DNA of 64,000 bases from Haloterrigena alkaliphila (GCF_017352155.2 NZ_CP071462.1:1550001-1614000), one strand, 5' to 3'. Counted from the first letter of the stretch, positions 17,100-26,461 are shown. Notes: generated from the sequence alone by a model not told the origin. Translations and numbers: made by a program.

Positions 17100-17348
17100 C
17101 TACGTGGACCCCTGGTCGATCGGCGGGTTGCGGTAGCAGGCATCGATAACGACGAGCACGCCGATCGTCGCCGCGATGCCCATCGCTCCGGGCAGCGATA
17201 CGCTCAGGGTGCTCGCCGCGACCAGCGCAACCGCGAACGCGATCGGGACGATCCCGAGCAGGAGGTCGTCCCGATCGACCGCGGCGAGAACGTCGACCAG
17301 GGTTTCGAAGGGGTCGCGTCGGGGACGACTGATACCGTTCTCTTGCAT
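17100..17348 (-). CDS. Small two-helix membrane protein
   Basis: An 82-residue protein starting MQENGISRPRRD. Two hydrophobic segments (IVPIAFAVALVAAS and MGIAATIGVLVVI) follow a basic/acidic cytoplasmic N-terminus. A GAGGTGA Shine-Dalgarno-like sequence five bases before ATG 17348 decides this start over an in-frame GTG three codons upstream that would lie inside it. I do not recognise a family with certainty; function unknown. Confidence 0.6.
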   Translation of the reverse strand: MQENGISRPRRDPFETLVDVLAAVDRDDLLLGIVPIAFAVALVAASTLSVSLPGAMGIAATIGVLVVIDACYRNPPIDQGST

Positions 17349-17370
17349 CGTTCTCACCTCGGCAGGCCGT

Positions 17371-17400
17371 CGTAGGATCGGGATTCGGAAAAATCCTACG
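17371..17400 (-). terminator. Hairpin with T run between two minus-strand genes
   Basis: CGTAGGAT and ATCCTACG (8-bp arms, 14-base loop) with a TTTTT run on the minus strand. It follows the HD-domain gene and precedes the small membrane protein. It may end the upstream transcript or act in the leader of the downstream one. Confidence 0.45.
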
Positions 17401-17472
17401 CGAGTTTGTTGTTGTTGTTCCCGTACTGCGGCTCCCCCGACGTGCGACTCGAGCGGCGGTCGCCCGCAGCCG

Positions 17473-18111
17473 TCAGCGCTCGCCGGCCAGTTCCGCGTCG
17501 AACTGGGCGACGTACTCGCGGACGAACGCCGCCCGGTCGGCGGCGAGCTCTCGGCCGACGTCGGTGTACATGCGCTCGGGGAGGTCGAGGATCTTCTTGT
17601 GGAGGTGATTGTACTGCGTGGCGCCGGCCGACGTCTCGTCGTCAGCCGGTGGGACCGCGGGATCGTGAATCGCCTCGCCTAACGCGGCGCCGTGGGCGAA
17701 GGTGCGCGCGATCCCGACGGCGCCGAGCGCGTCGAGGTTGTCCGCGTCGCTGACGAGTTTCGCTTCGAGGCTCTCGGGTTCGACGGCGTTCGAGTACCGG
17801 TGGGCGCGCACGCAGTGGCGGACCGCCTCGATCGTCGCCGGGTCGGCGCCGAGGTCCTCGAGGATCCGACCCGCCTCCTCGGCGCCCCAGGCCGAATGAT
17901 CGTCGATCTCGCCGCGATCCTCCTTCTCGCGGCCGATATCGTGCAGGAGAACGGCGAGGGTGACGACCTGGTCGTCGATTTCGTCAGTCTCCGGGTGCCG
18001 GTCGAGCAGCGTCTCCGCGAGCGTCTCGACGCGCTGGACGTGGTGCCAGTCGTGGGCCGGCGGGGCCGCCTCGAAGTAGGTTCGGGCGCGGGTTCGGACT
18101 GCCTCGAGCAT
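17473..18111 (-). CDS. HD-domain phosphohydrolase
   Basis: A 212-residue HD-superfamily metal-dependent phosphohydrolase. The metal-binding motifs are in order: H in HDWHHVQRV (near 18-26), LLHDIGRE (HD pair, near 57), HxxxxAE-like 'AWGAEEAG' and the distal Asp in 'LVSDADNLDALG'. This is the YedJ/YpgQ-like arrangement for small HD hydrolases, possibly acting on nucleotides. The start (MLEAVRTRARTYF) gives the normal length; an upstream extension is non-homologous looking. A T-run hairpin follows it. Confidence 0.87.
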   Translation of the reverse strand: MLEAVRTRARTYFEAAPPAHDWHHVQRVETLAETLLDRHPETDEIDDQVVTLAVLLHDIGREKEDRGEIDDHSAWGAEEAGRILEDLGADPATIEAVRHCVRAHRYSNAVEPESLEAKLVSDADNLDALGAVGIARTFAHGAALGEAIHDPAVPPADDETSAGATQYNHLHKKILDLPERMYTDVGRELAADRAAFVREYVAQFDAELAGER

Positions 18112-18188
18112 GGCCGTCGTGTTTCGGTACGGGTCGAATAAACGCTCCGTTCGCGACCAGCGACCCGATCTCCGGCGTTCCTGCCGCA

Positions 18189-18644
18189 TCAGGACTGGTT
18201 TCGCAGCGACGTCCGCATACACGTGGCCGACGCGGGACAGAGCTCATCGAACTGGGTCGTCTCGCGAATCGCGGCCGGTGCGTCGCTTCGCTCGAGTTCC
18301 TCGCACCCTCGACCCGCGAAAAAGCCGGCGGCGGTCGTCGTGAGCAGGTACAGCGTCTCGAGACCGTCGGCTCGAGCCCGCCGCTCGAGCGCATCACAGA
18401 GCGCCGTTCCGTACCCGTTCCCGCGCACCGATCGCTCGACCACGACCGAGCGGAGGAGTCCGTCGGTGCCGTAGCGCTCGAGGCCGCCGATACCGACCCG
18501 TTCGTCGCCGTCGAAGCCGACGTAGAACCGCGCGGACGACGTTCGGACGTCCGCCGAGGGGAGGTCGTTCTCGGCGAGCAGCGTTTCGACGTCCTCGAGT
18601 GCGCTCTCGTCGGCCCGTCGGAGCGTGACTGTCGCGTCGTCCAT
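18189..18644 (-). CDS. arsN2: ArsN2-type GNAT acetyltransferase
   Basis: A 151-residue GNAT protein. The acetyl-CoA loop is RGNGYGT and the motif order (LRRADES, VGIGGLERYG, LRSVVVERSVRGNGYG, LYLLTTTAAGFF) matches ArsN2, linked by genomic context elsewhere to arsenic resistance. No ars gene is adjacent here, so the arsenic role is family knowledge only. It is separated by 77 bp from the HD hydrolase, same strand. Confidence 0.82.
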   Translation of the reverse strand: MDDATVTLRRADESALEDVETLLAENDLPSADVRTSSARFYVGFDGDERVGIGGLERYGTDGLLRSVVVERSVRGNGYGTALCDALERRARADGLETLYLLTTTAAGFFAGRGCEELERSDAPAAIRETTQFDELCPASATCMRTSLRNQS

Positions 18645-18765
18645 ACTGCTATCAACGCACTGATCGGACTAATACATTCGTCGAGCAGCAGTACGTTCGG
18701 TGTGCAGTCGCCCGTTGACGGTACGGTAGGATGAACCACAGGTATCAGTAGTGACGACGAGCGTG

Positions 18766-18913
18766 CGTTCTGCTGCTACTGGCAACTGGGATTTCCACAC
18801 CCTCCCCAGCCGATTCGCTCACGTTGTTCGCTCATCCCTCGCACGATTTGGGCCGCGAGTCGCTGTCGCTCCTCGCGGCTCAGCGCGCGCCACCGCACGC
18901 GGACTGTGTCCGT
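18766..18913 (+). repeat. Dispersed repeat, copy A
   Basis: The first of four related copies (others at 57691-57845 inverted, 57916-58170, 61331-61475). Shared blocks are CTGGCAAC-like, CCCTCCCCAGCCGATTCGCT, CGCTCATCCCTCGCACGA and the distal GCGCGCCACCGCAC. It occupies the gap between arsN2 and sufS (18645-19019), which has no gene. Confidence 0.75.
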
Positions 18914-19019
18914 TGCTGTCGCGTCCGACTCGAGTCGTGCAGTCGATGGCCGCGACGTCGCTCGTCGGATTCGAACAGTAGCGAAGAACCCGCGAAACCG
19001 TCCCGCAGCCAGCAGTCGC

Positions 19020-20264
19020 TTACGCGAACAGTTCTCGAGCGTCGTCTAACGCCGCGACCAGTTTGTCGACCTCCTCCCGCGTGTTGTAGACGTAGAACGA
19101 CGCTCGAGTCGAGGCCGGAACCCCCAGTTTGTCGTGCAGCGGCTGGGTACAGTGGTCGCCCGCGCGGACCGCGATGGTGTGATCGTTCATGATCGAGGCG
19201 AGGTCGTGGGCGTGGACGCCCTCGATGTTGAAGCTGACCAGGCCGCCGCGGTCGGGGCCCGGTTCGGGGCCGTAGATCTCCACGTCGTCCTCGTCCGCGA
19301 GTCGCTCGTAGGCGTAGCGGGCGATCTCCTCCTCGTGGGCCGCGATGCGCTCCATGCCGATCTCCTCGAGCCAGTCGATGGCGGCCTCGAGGCCGACGGC
19401 CTCGGCGATCTGGGGCGTGCCGGGTTCGAACTTCCAGGGCAGGTCGCCCCACGTGGAGTCCTCGAAGGTGACCTTCCGGATCATCCCGCCGCCGTAGAGG
19501 TAGGGCTCCATTTCTTCGAGGAGGTGCTGCTTGCCGTAGAGGACGCCGATACCGGTGGGGCCGGCCATCTTGTGGCCCGAAAAGGCGTAGAAGTCGGCGT
19601 CGATGGCCTCGACGTCGACGGGGCGGTTCGGAACCGCTTGGGCGCCGTCGATGAAGGAGAGCGCGTCGTGCTCGTGGGCCAGATCGGTCAGTTCGGCGAC
19701 GGGGTTGACCGTTCCCAGCGTGTTCGAGACGTGGACCGCCGAGACGATGGCCGCGTCGTCGTCGATCAGTTCGCGGGCGTGGTCCATGTCGAGGCGGCCG
19801 TCCTCGTCGATCCGGATGTACTCGACGTCGGCACCGGTGCGCTGGCCGATCTGTTGCCACGTGACCAGCGAAGCGTGGTGTTCCATCTCCGTGAGGACGA
19901 CCCGATCGCCGGGACCGAGTTCGTTCAGCCCCCACGCGTAGGCGACGAGGTTCTCGCTCTCCGTCGTGTTCTTCGTGAAGATGACCTCCTCCCGGCCGTC
20001 GGCGTTGATGAACTCCGCCACGCGGTCGTGGGCCTCCTCGTACATGATGGAGGCCTCCTGACTCAGGTGGTGGATCCCCCGGTGGATGTTCGCGTTGGAC
20101 TCGCGGTAGTAGTCGCTCATCGCGTCGACGACCGGATCGGGGGTCTGGGTCGTCGCCGCGTTGTCGAGGTAGACGACCTGCTGGCCGTCGAACTCCCGCT
20201 CGAGGATGGGGAACTCGTCGCGGATGGCCTCGACGTCGAGCGCCTCGAGATTCTGTTGACTCAT
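19020..20264 (-). CDS. sufS: SufS-type cysteine desulfurase
   Basis: The 414-residue PLP enzyme that takes sulfur from cysteine for Fe-S cluster assembly. The PLP lysine is Lys232 in SGHKMAGPTGIG, and the persulfide-forming cysteine is Cys372 in RAGDHCTQPLH, typical of group II (SufS) enzymes. Length is normal. SufU (16489-16908) is the expected sulfur acceptor. The upstream region is unusually G-rich on the opposite strand. Confidence 0.96.
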   Translation of the reverse strand: MSQQNLEALDVEAIRDEFPILEREFDGQQVVYLDNAATTQTPDPVVDAMSDYYRESNANIHRGIHHLSQEASIMYEEAHDRVAEFINADGREEVIFTKNTTESENLVAYAWGLNELGPGDRVVLTEMEHHASLVTWQQIGQRTGADVEYIRIDEDGRLDMDHARELIDDDAAIVSAVHVSNTLGTVNPVAELTDLAHEHDALSFIDGAQAVPNRPVDVEAIDADFYAFSGHKMAGPTGIGVLYGKQHLLEEMEPYLYGGGMIRKVTFEDSTWGDLPWKFEPGTPQIAEAVGLEAAIDWLEEIGMERIAAHEEEIARYAYERLADEDDVEIYGPEPGPDRGGLVSFNIEGVHAHDLASIMNDHTIAVRAGDHCTQPLHDKLGVPASTRASFYVYNTREEVDKLVAALDDARELFA

Positions 20265-20367
20265 TGGCGACTAGGAGGGACCGCAGGCAAAACACTCCTT
20301 CGGTCTCGTCGATCGAACCGGCGTTCACGACGGTGGGTGCGGGGAGTTGGGGCCAAAAACCGGAGGC

Positions 20368-20411
20368 GGGAGGCGGATGCGGTGGGAGTGGTGGGTCGGT
20401 TGGTGGGTGGG
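20368..20411 (+). other. G-rich tract, possible G-quadruplex
   Basis: Runs of GGG at 20368-20370, 20384-20386, 20393-20395, 20405-20407 and 20409-20411 on the plus strand. They lie in the 420-bp gene-free interval upstream of sufS (minus) and the ABC transporter (plus), about 100-150 bp before the sufS start, on the strand that is the sufS template. The rest of 20265-20685 shows no gene. Confidence 0.45.
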
Positions 20412-20685
20412 TGCCTCGGCAGGGATCTGGTCAGATCGTCCAGTAACCTGCCCTGCCACTTCGGTGTTCTTGGGGGAGCGACATATCGATGTCTCCAAAC
20501 TATTTTGGTACTACTGCCGGCCGGGTGACCCGACACCCGCGTGATTGACGTTCAACGAGGGGCGATTACGCCGCAGACGCCACTCCGAACGGGTCTGGCG
20601 CCGCGTTGAACCACGCGGGTCGGAACTTCCGACTGTGAAACTGCGGCCCAGCGGTTATGTGTCTCTCGCGTGTTGGCTGAAGTAC

Positions 20686-21663
20686 ATGACCGCGATAGAG
20701 ACGACCGGATTGACGAAAGCGTACGGCGACCTCGTCGCCGTCGACGATCTCGACCTCGCGGTGGAAGCGGGAGAGGTCTTCGGCTTTCTGGGCCCCAACG
20801 GCGCCGGGAAATCGACGACGATCAACATGCTACTCGATTTCACCCGGCCGACCGCGGGATCGGCGACGGTACTCGGCCACGACGCACAGACCGAGATCGA
20901 CGAGATCAGCCCCCGCGTCGGCGTCCTGCCGGAGGGGTTCGACATCTACCCGCGTCTCTCGGGACGTCGGCACATCGAGTTCGCGATCGAGACCAAAGAC
21001 GCCGCCGACGATCCGGACGCGATCGTCGAGCGCGTGGGCCTCTCCGCCGCCGACGCCGACCGACCGGCCGGCGACTACTCCAAGGGGATGCGTCAGCGGC
21101 TCGCGACCGGGATGGCCCTGGTGGGCGACCCCGACCTGCTCATCATGGACGAGCCCTCGAGCGGTCTCGACCCCCACGGCATCCGCGAGATGCAGGACCT
21201 GGTCCGCTCGGAGGCCGAACGGGGAACGACCGTCTTCTTCTCGAGTCACATCCTCCAGCACGTCGAGGCGGTCTGCGATCGCGTCGGCGTGTTGAACGAC
21301 GGCGAACTCGTCGCCGTTGACACCATCGCGGGGCTCCGCGAGGAGATCGGCGGCGGCGCGTCGATGGAACTGATCCTCGCCGACGGCGCCGCCGACGTGC
21401 GCGAGCCGGCCGCGTCGGTCGCCGGCATCACCGACGTCGTCGCGTCCGACCACACCCTCGAGTGTACCGTCACCGATCCCGCGGCGAAAGCCGACCTCGT
21501 GATCGCGCTCGACCGCGCGGGGGCGACGATCGCGGACGTGCGGATCGAGGACGTCTCGCTCGAGACGCTGTTCACGGCGCTGACGAGCGGCGACGAGGGC
21601 GAGGCGGAGCCCGACGCGACGGCCGCTCCCGTGACCGCCTCGGAGACGGAGGTGAGCCGATGA
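20686..21663 (+). CDS. ABC transporter ATP-binding protein
   Basis: A 325-residue ABC ATPase of the multidrug/lantibiotic exporter type. Walker A is GPNGAGKS, the signature region is YSKGMRQRL (a degenerate LSGGQ), Walker B is LLIMDEPSSGLDP and the switch His is in FFSSHIL. A C-terminal regulatory extension of about 100 residues ends in an acidic linker. ATG 20686 is chosen for MTAIETTGL and a TTAT box near 20655. The stop overlaps the permease start (ATGA), so the pair is one operon. Confidence 0.95.
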   Translation: MTAIETTGLTKAYGDLVAVDDLDLAVEAGEVFGFLGPNGAGKSTTINMLLDFTRPTAGSATVLGHDAQTEIDEISPRVGVLPEGFDIYPRLSGRRHIEFAIETKDAADDPDAIVERVGLSAADADRPAGDYSKGMRQRLATGMALVGDPDLLIMDEPSSGLDPHGIREMQDLVRSEAERGTTVFFSSHILQHVEAVCDRVGVLNDGELVAVDTIAGLREEIGGGASMELILADGAADVREPAASVAGITDVVASDHTLECTVTDPAAKADLVIALDRAGATIADVRIEDVSLETLFTALTSGDEGEAEPDATAAPVTASETEVSR

Positions 21664-22535
21664 GCGGCCACGTCGGCACCGTCGCCCGCAAGGAGTTCGA
21701 GGACGCCGGGCGGTCGAAACTGCTCTGGGCGCTGATCGGACTGCTCGTCGGACTGGTCACGATCGGCTACGTCGCGATCTGGTACACGGTAGACGACGTC
21801 AGCGGGGCGGAAGTGCTCAGCTTCGTCGCCACGCCGCTGCAGGTGATCCTCCCCATCGCGGCGCTGATCGCCGGCTACATGGCCGTCGTCGGGGAGCGCC
21901 GCTCGGGAAGCATCAAGCTCCTCCTGGGCCTGCCGCCGAACCGAACCGACGTCGTCTTCGGGAAACTGCTCGGTCGGACGGCCGTCGTCACCGTCGCCGT
22001 CGCGCTCGCGTGTCTCGTCTCGCTCGTGCTCGGGGCCGTCCTGTTCGGCTCGGTCCCGTTCGTCGATTGGCTCGGCTTCGCCGCCGTCTCCGTGCTCTTC
22101 GGGGCTGCCTTCGCCGGACTGGCCGTCGGCACCTCCGCCGCCGTCTCCACGCGGGGCAAGTCGATGGCGATCGTCGTCGGGATCTACATGATCCTCATCG
22201 CGCTCTGGGAACTGCTCACGGCCGGTCCGTACCACCTCATCTACGGCGAAGGACCGCCGGTCGAGGCCGAGACGTGGTACCTCGTCGTCGAGCAGTTCAA
22301 TCCGATCTTCGCCTACACGAATCTGGTCAGCAACGTCGTCGAGGGGTCGGTGTTCCCCTTCCAGTTCCAGTACGGCCTCCAGTCGATGGAGGCCTACGGG
22401 ATGACGCCCGCCGAGCGGTATCCCGGCGACGCGCCCTTCTACCTGCAGGACGAGTTCGGCGTCGTCGTCCTGCTGGTATGGCTGGCCGTTCCCGTCGCGA
22501 TCGGCTACTATCGGTTCCAGCGGACGGATCTGTAG
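21660..22535 (+). CDS. ABC transporter permease
   Basis: A 291-residue ABC-2 type permease with six hydrophobic segments. A cytoplasmic elbow helix (ARKEFEDAGRSK) precedes the first, as in NosY/YhaP-like proteins. A large extracellular loop of about 90 residues lies before the last segment. It is translationally coupled to the preceding ATPase. Substrate cannot be inferred. Confidence 0.92.
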   Translation: MSGHVGTVARKEFEDAGRSKLLWALIGLLVGLVTIGYVAIWYTVDDVSGAEVLSFVATPLQVILPIAALIAGYMAVVGERRSGSIKLLLGLPPNRTDVVFGKLLGRTAVVTVAVALACLVSLVLGAVLFGSVPFVDWLGFAAVSVLFGAAFAGLAVGTSAAVSTRGKSMAIVVGIYMILIALWELLTAGPYHLIYGEGPPVEAETWYLVVEQFNPIFAYTNLVSNVVEGSVFPFQFQYGLQSMEAYGMTPAERYPGDAPFYLQDEFGVVVLLVWLAVPVAIGYYRFQRTDL

Positions 22536-22835
22536 TCAGGACCGTCCCATCCGCAGCAACTGGGCGTGCAGCGTCGAGCCGACCTCGAGGACGTTGGCCT
22601 CGTCGACGAAGCCCTCCTCGATGGCCAGTTCGACGGCCTGCCGACCGACGATGTTGGCGACGTCGGCCCGGGCCAGGCTCTCGACGGTGGCGCTCTCGTC
22701 GACCGCGTCGCCGCCGTAGAACTCCTCGGTGACGGTCAGCGAGACGCCCTCGCCCTCGAAGGTCTCGCCGAGGACGTCCTCGTCGCAGACCGCGACGAGC
22801 AACCCTTCCGGCGTCTCCCGTTCTGTGACCAGCAT
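22536..22835 (-). CDS. DUF424 family protein
   Basis: A 99-residue archaeal protein of the DUF424 family, whose structures resemble small translation-associated domains; function is not established. The conserved 'ANIVGRQAVELAIEEG' core is present. It lies 3 bp downstream of the TPR gene, so they form an operon, and abuts the convergent ABC permease with no gap. Confidence 0.88.
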   Translation of the reverse strand: MLVTERETPEGLLVAVCDEDVLGETFEGEGVSLTVTEEFYGGDAVDESATVESLARADVANIVGRQAVELAIEEGFVDEANVLEVGSTLHAQLLRMGRS

Positions 22836-22838
22836 TCG

Positions 22839-23714
22839 TTACTCGAGGCGCCAGTCCTCTTCGTCGCGGTCGGACGTGCGGCCGGGATCCGTAACGTCGG
22901 CCCCGCCCTGTGGGTCCCGTCGCTGCTGGCCGCCGCCGGCCGACTCGGGGGTGTGCCCCTGCATCTCCCGGCGTTCCTCGACGAGGCGCTGTTCGGCGCT
23001 CTCGCGCAGTTCGTTCGCCTCGTCGGCGATTTCTTCGGCCTCGTCGTACTCGCCGAGTTCCTCGAGGATCTCGGCCTTCTCCTCGAGGACCCGCGCGTTG
23101 CGCATGCCCAGCCGAATCGCGTTGTCGATGCAGTGCAGCGCTTCCTCGGCCAGCCCCCGCTCGGAGAGGAAGAAGGCCCGGTTGAACCAGCCCTGGGCGA
23201 AGCGCTCGTCGATCTCGACGGCGCGCTCGGCGTGCTCTAAGGCCTGTGCGGTCTCGCCGAACTCCCAGAGCGCGTAGGCGAGGTTGGTCTCGGCGGTCGC
23301 GGCGTGTTCGCTCGTGTCGTCGAGCCGCAGCGCCTCGCGGTGGGCGCCGATCGCCTCGTCGTACTCCTCGAGTTCGGCGTGGGCGACGCCCTTGTTGATC
23401 CAGGCCTCCTGGGCCGTGTGGTCGTCCTCGGCGAACTGGGCGGCCCGCTCGAAGGCTTCGGTGGCCTGCTCGTAGCGGTTGATCTGCATGTAGTTCAGCC
23501 CGACGTCGAGCAACTCCTCGGCGTCGACGTCCTCGCTGTCGATGTTGTGCTTGTCGAGCGTGTCGGTGACGACGCGGGAGTCGACCGGGTCGACCTTCGA
23601 GGGATCGACGCCCAGTTCCGGCGGATCCAGATCGAACTCCTCGTAGGAGGGGTCGACCCCCTCGCCCTCGGAGAACCGGTGATCGCGGTCGTCATCGCCG
23701 TCTCGGTCGGTCAT
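22839..23714 (-). CDS. Tetratricopeptide repeat protein
   Basis: A 291-residue soluble TPR protein. An acidic 60-residue N-terminus precedes about four or five TPR units (for example 'LNYMQINRYEQATEAFERAAQF', shown here by its W/L/G/Y/A/F/A/P-like spacing) from about 70 to 230. A Gln/Arg/Gly-rich tail follows. It is probably a cytoplasmic interaction scaffold. It shares an operon with DUF424. Confidence 0.88.
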   Translation of the reverse strand: MTDRDGDDDRDHRFSEGEGVDPSYEEFDLDPPELGVDPSKVDPVDSRVVTDTLDKHNIDSEDVDAEELLDVGLNYMQINRYEQATEAFERAAQFAEDDHTAQEAWINKGVAHAELEEYDEAIGAHREALRLDDTSEHAATAETNLAYALWEFGETAQALEHAERAVEIDERFAQGWFNRAFFLSERGLAEEALHCIDNAIRLGMRNARVLEEKAEILEELGEYDEAEEIADEANELRESAEQRLVEERREMQGHTPESAGGGQQRRDPQGGADVTDPGRTSDRDEEDWRLE

Positions 23715-23936
23715 TGTCGGAAACTAGCGGCGACGACTGTTAAGGGCTGCGACCTCGGGAATCGCCAGCCGCGCACCCGACGGCGGGCTCTACCCGAGTC
23801 CCCGACGGCGGATCGAACTCGAGTCTCCGGATCCGATTCTCGAGCGCTTCCTCGCCCGGACGGGGTCTTCCCGAAATGTCGACGGACCCGTGACGAGCGG
23901 CCCGCTATTACCACGACAAACGTGTCAACAGAAAAG

Positions 23937-23944
23937 TTTTTATC
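23937..23944 (+). promoter_or_regulatory. TATA-like box before lipoprotein gene
   Basis: TTTTATCC lies about 30 bp before the ATG at 23970, in the only AT-rich patch of the 255-bp divergent gap with the TPR gene. Confidence 0.55.
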
Positions 23945-23969
23945 CCCCTTCCTGATAGCGGCGACTAGC

Positions 23970-24629
23970 ATGACCACGCCAATCGACCGCCCTGACTCGA
24001 CAGGTACGCCCGCCTCTCCCGACCGAAACTCCGGACTCGTCTCCCGACGGACGTTCGTCGCCGCCGGCGGGACCGCGGCGCTCACCTCCCTAGCCGGCTG
24101 TTCGGCGCTCGTGGACTTCGTCGCGGACTTCGCGCTGAAGGAGGTGAACGTCTTCAACGGCGCCAGTCGGCCGGTCAACGGAACTGTCGAGATCGTCGAC
24201 CCCGCTGGGGACGTGGTGTTCGAGGAGTCGTTCGCCCTCGCGGCCAATAAGGGAGACGACGGCGCCGAGGCCAGCGACGACGAGTCGGCCGCGCTCTACG
24301 ACGACGTCTGGACGGAGACCGGCGACTACGAGGTCAGCGTCGAACTCGAGGAACGACTCGAGAGCACCTCGAGCGACGACGGGGACGCCGAGAACGGTAC
24401 GGACACGAACAGTACCGCCGAGGAGAACGGCTCCGCCGAGCAGGACTCCGCGGACACCGGCGCGTCCGGGTCGGGGACGTCGGCAACCGACACCGTCACG
24501 ATCGAGAATACCGAGGAAGAGCGGCTCGTGATCGGCCTCGCACAGGACGATCCGGACGAACTGATCGGGTTCCACGTCATTGAGGATCTGAGCGACCTCG
24601 AGGACGAGTCGAACCAGAGCGCCCAGTAA
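23970..24629 (+). CDS. Tat lipoprotein of unknown function
   Basis: A 219-residue exported protein. The twin-arginine signal is SRRTFVAAGG followed by the lipobox SLAGC (Cys near residue 46), so it should be exported folded and lipid-anchored outside the membrane. The mature part has a beta-rich half (VNVFNGASRPVNGTVEI) and a Ser/Asp/Gly-rich low-complexity linker near 135-180. I recall similar haloarchaeal lipoproteins without assigned function. Confidence 0.82.
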   Translation: MTTPIDRPDSTGTPASPDRNSGLVSRRTFVAAGGTAALTSLAGCSALVDFVADFALKEVNVFNGASRPVNGTVEIVDPAGDVVFEESFALAANKGDDGAEASDDESAALYDDVWTETGDYEVSVELEERLESTSSDDGDAENGTDTNSTAEENGSAEQDSADTGASGSGTSATDTVTIENTEEERLVIGLAQDDPDELIGFHVIEDLSDLEDESNQSAQ

Positions 24630-24768
24630 GTCGCCGATTCGACCGCGACGATTCGGCCGCGGCGGTCCAGCCACCACGTTCGGGCCTCGAGATTGCGTCA
24701 CTCGGTTGAACCGACACCCGCCGTAGGCGGACCCATCGTTGAAGGAGCCTCCCGTCCGAGAGCTGTAC

Positions 24769-25326
24769 ATGCGACTGTTCGTCGGCGTCGACTTGCCCGA
24801 CGACCTCGCGAAACCGGTCGCCGACCTGCAGGCCGAGTTCGAGGGGGCCAGCGGGCTGAACGTCACGGATCCCGAGCAGGCCCACGTGACGCTGAAGTTC
24901 CTCGGCGATGTCTCGGAGGACCGCCTGCCCGACCTCGAGCGCGAACTCGCGGCCGCCGTCGACGACGCCGGCGTCGACCCCTTCACGGTTCGCTACGGCG
25001 GGCTGGGAGTCTTCCCGAGCCTGGAGTACATCAGCGTCGTCTGGTTCGGCACCGAGACGGGCGGCGAGGAGCTCACCCGGTTACACGAGACCGTCGAGGA
25101 TCGAACGACGGCGATGGGCTTCGAGGCGGAGTCCCACGACTTCACGCCTCACGTCACGCTCGCGCGGATGGAACACGCCGGCGGGAAGGAGCTGGTGCAG
25201 GAGCTCGTCCGCGAGCGGGACCCGACGGTCGGCGAGGCCCGCGTCGAGGAGATCCGACTCACCGAGAGCACGCTGACCGATTCGGGCCCGGTGTACTCGA
25301 CGGTCGAGTCGTTCCCGCTCGAGTGA
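24769..25326 (+). CDS. thpR: RNA 2',3'-cyclic phosphodiesterase
   Basis: A 185-residue 2H phosphoesterase of the ThpR/LigT family, acting on RNA ends with 2',3'-cyclic phosphates and originally found as a 2'-5' RNA ligase. The two HxT motifs are HVTLKF (39-44) and HVTLAR (128-133). Start MRLFVGVDLP is the standard N-terminus. A single gene; the 140 bp before it shows nothing else. Confidence 0.94.
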   Translation: MRLFVGVDLPDDLAKPVADLQAEFEGASGLNVTDPEQAHVTLKFLGDVSEDRLPDLERELAAAVDDAGVDPFTVRYGGLGVFPSLEYISVVWFGTETGGEELTRLHETVEDRTTAMGFEAESHDFTPHVTLARMEHAGGKELVQELVRERDPTVGEARVEEIRLTESTLTDSGPVYSTVESFPLE

Positions 25327-25419
25327 CCGTTGGGCCTCGAGGACCGACCGGTACAAAACCCGACCGGCGTTTGCAAGGCAGAAACCGATTGCGGGACTTG
25401 TGGTAGCGATCGAGTAGCA

Positions 25420-25434
25420 CGGCGATCATCGCCG
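25420..25434. promoter_or_regulatory. Perfect palindrome before exported zincin-like gene
   Basis: CGGCGAT-C-ATCGCCG, a 7-bp stem around one base, ends 10 bases before the GTG start. GATCGA/TCGATC just outside extends the symmetry. It may be an operator or leader hairpin. Confidence 0.4.
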
Positions 25435-25444
25435 TCGATCCCTC

Positions 25445-26461
25445 GTGATACCGTCGCTCCCGTCCCCATCGACCGCAGCGACCGCCAGCGCCGCCTCCGT
25501 CTCTCGCAGAGAGGTGCTGGCCGCCGTCGGCGGCGCGGCCGGCGTGGCCACCGTCTCCCGAGCCCGAGGCGCCGAACGACCAGTCGGCGACGCGGCGCTG
25601 CACGTGCGCGTCTACCCCACCTCGATCCCGCTGCGCGTCCGACTGCAGGCGGGCGTCGCCGGCCTGCGAGGCGACTGGACGACGCCCCACCGGGAGGCGC
25701 TGGACGCCGTCGACGGTGCGCTCGAGCAGGTCCTCGAGTACGCACGCGAGCGCTCGCGCCTCGAGGACGCCGAGGTCCGCGTCGAGCGCGGGGCCCCGGT
25801 CAGCCTTCCGCTGTCTACGGTTCAGCGGCCGTCCGGCGTGGTCGTCCCCTCGCTCGAGACCGTCCTCGACGGCTTTCGAGAGCGACTCCGGGAGCGGGAC
25901 GCGCTGACGGGGTCGACCTGCCACCTGCTGGCGTGCTGGGCGCCGCTGAACTACCGCGTCGGCTACGGCGGGACGCTGTCGCCGAACGCGCGGGTCGGGA
26001 TCGACGCCGGGGGCACGAGCGGCGACGCGCTGACCGTCGCGAACCTCGGGGCGACCGAGCTCTGGGACTCGCGGGCGGTGACGGCGAACATGGCGATCCA
26101 CGAGACGCTGCACACGTTCGTCTCGAGCGACGTGGCCCAGTCGGTCGTCGGATCGGGCTGTAATCACCACCTCGGCACCGCGGTCCGGACCGACGAGGAG
26201 ACGCTGCGGATCTCCCCGATGGCGTCCGCCTACGCCGGGCGGGCCGAGTTCGGTGCCGGCACCCGATTCCACGGCAGTGGCTGTGCCGACCACGACCGAT
26301 TCGCCCGCCACGACGGCTCCGAGGGGGTCGAAAACTGGGAGTACACGACCACGCTCAGCGACGCGACCTGTGAGGCGGTTACCCGGTACCTCGAGCGCAA
26401 CGGGCTCTCGTCGGATGACGACGGGGGTTCGACGGAACACGACGGACGCTCGTCGGAGTAG
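25445..26461 (+). CDS. Tat-exported putative zinc protease
   Basis: A 338-residue protein with a GTG start. A twin-Arg signal ([11 protein letters not shown], near 20-30) predicts Tat export; no lipobox follows, so it is probably soluble outside the cell. The only recognisable catalytic feature is HETLH (residues 219-223), a HExxH zincin motif in a helix ([10 protein letters not shown]). Candidate third ligands are His/Asp/Glu residues in the 40 residues after it. Four cysteines could make disulfides (two near 159-164, others near 240 and 280). The tail is Asp/Ser/Gly-rich. I do not recognise a named peptidase family. Confidence 0.75.
   Translation: MIPSLPSPSTAATASAASVSRREVLAAVGGAAGVATVSRARGAERPVGDAALHVRVYPTSIPLRVRLQAGVAGLRGDWTTPHREALDAVDGALEQVLEYARERSRLEDAEVRVERGAPVSLPLSTVQRPSGVVVPSLETVLDGFRERLRERDALTGSTCHLLACWAPLNYRVGYGGTLSPNARVGIDAGGTSGDALTVANLGATELWDSRAVTANMAIHETLHTFVSSDVAQSVVGSGCNHHLGTAVRTDEETLRISPMASAYAGRAEFGAGTRFHGSGCADHDRFARHDGSEGVENWEYTTTLSDATCEAVTRYLERNGLSSDDDGGSTEHDGRSSE

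Noticed and set aside
18189-18644. An arsenic resistance island around arsN2
   Set aside because: No arsenate reductase, ArsR or ArsB/Acr3 gene is present nearby; neighbours are an HD hydrolase and SufS.
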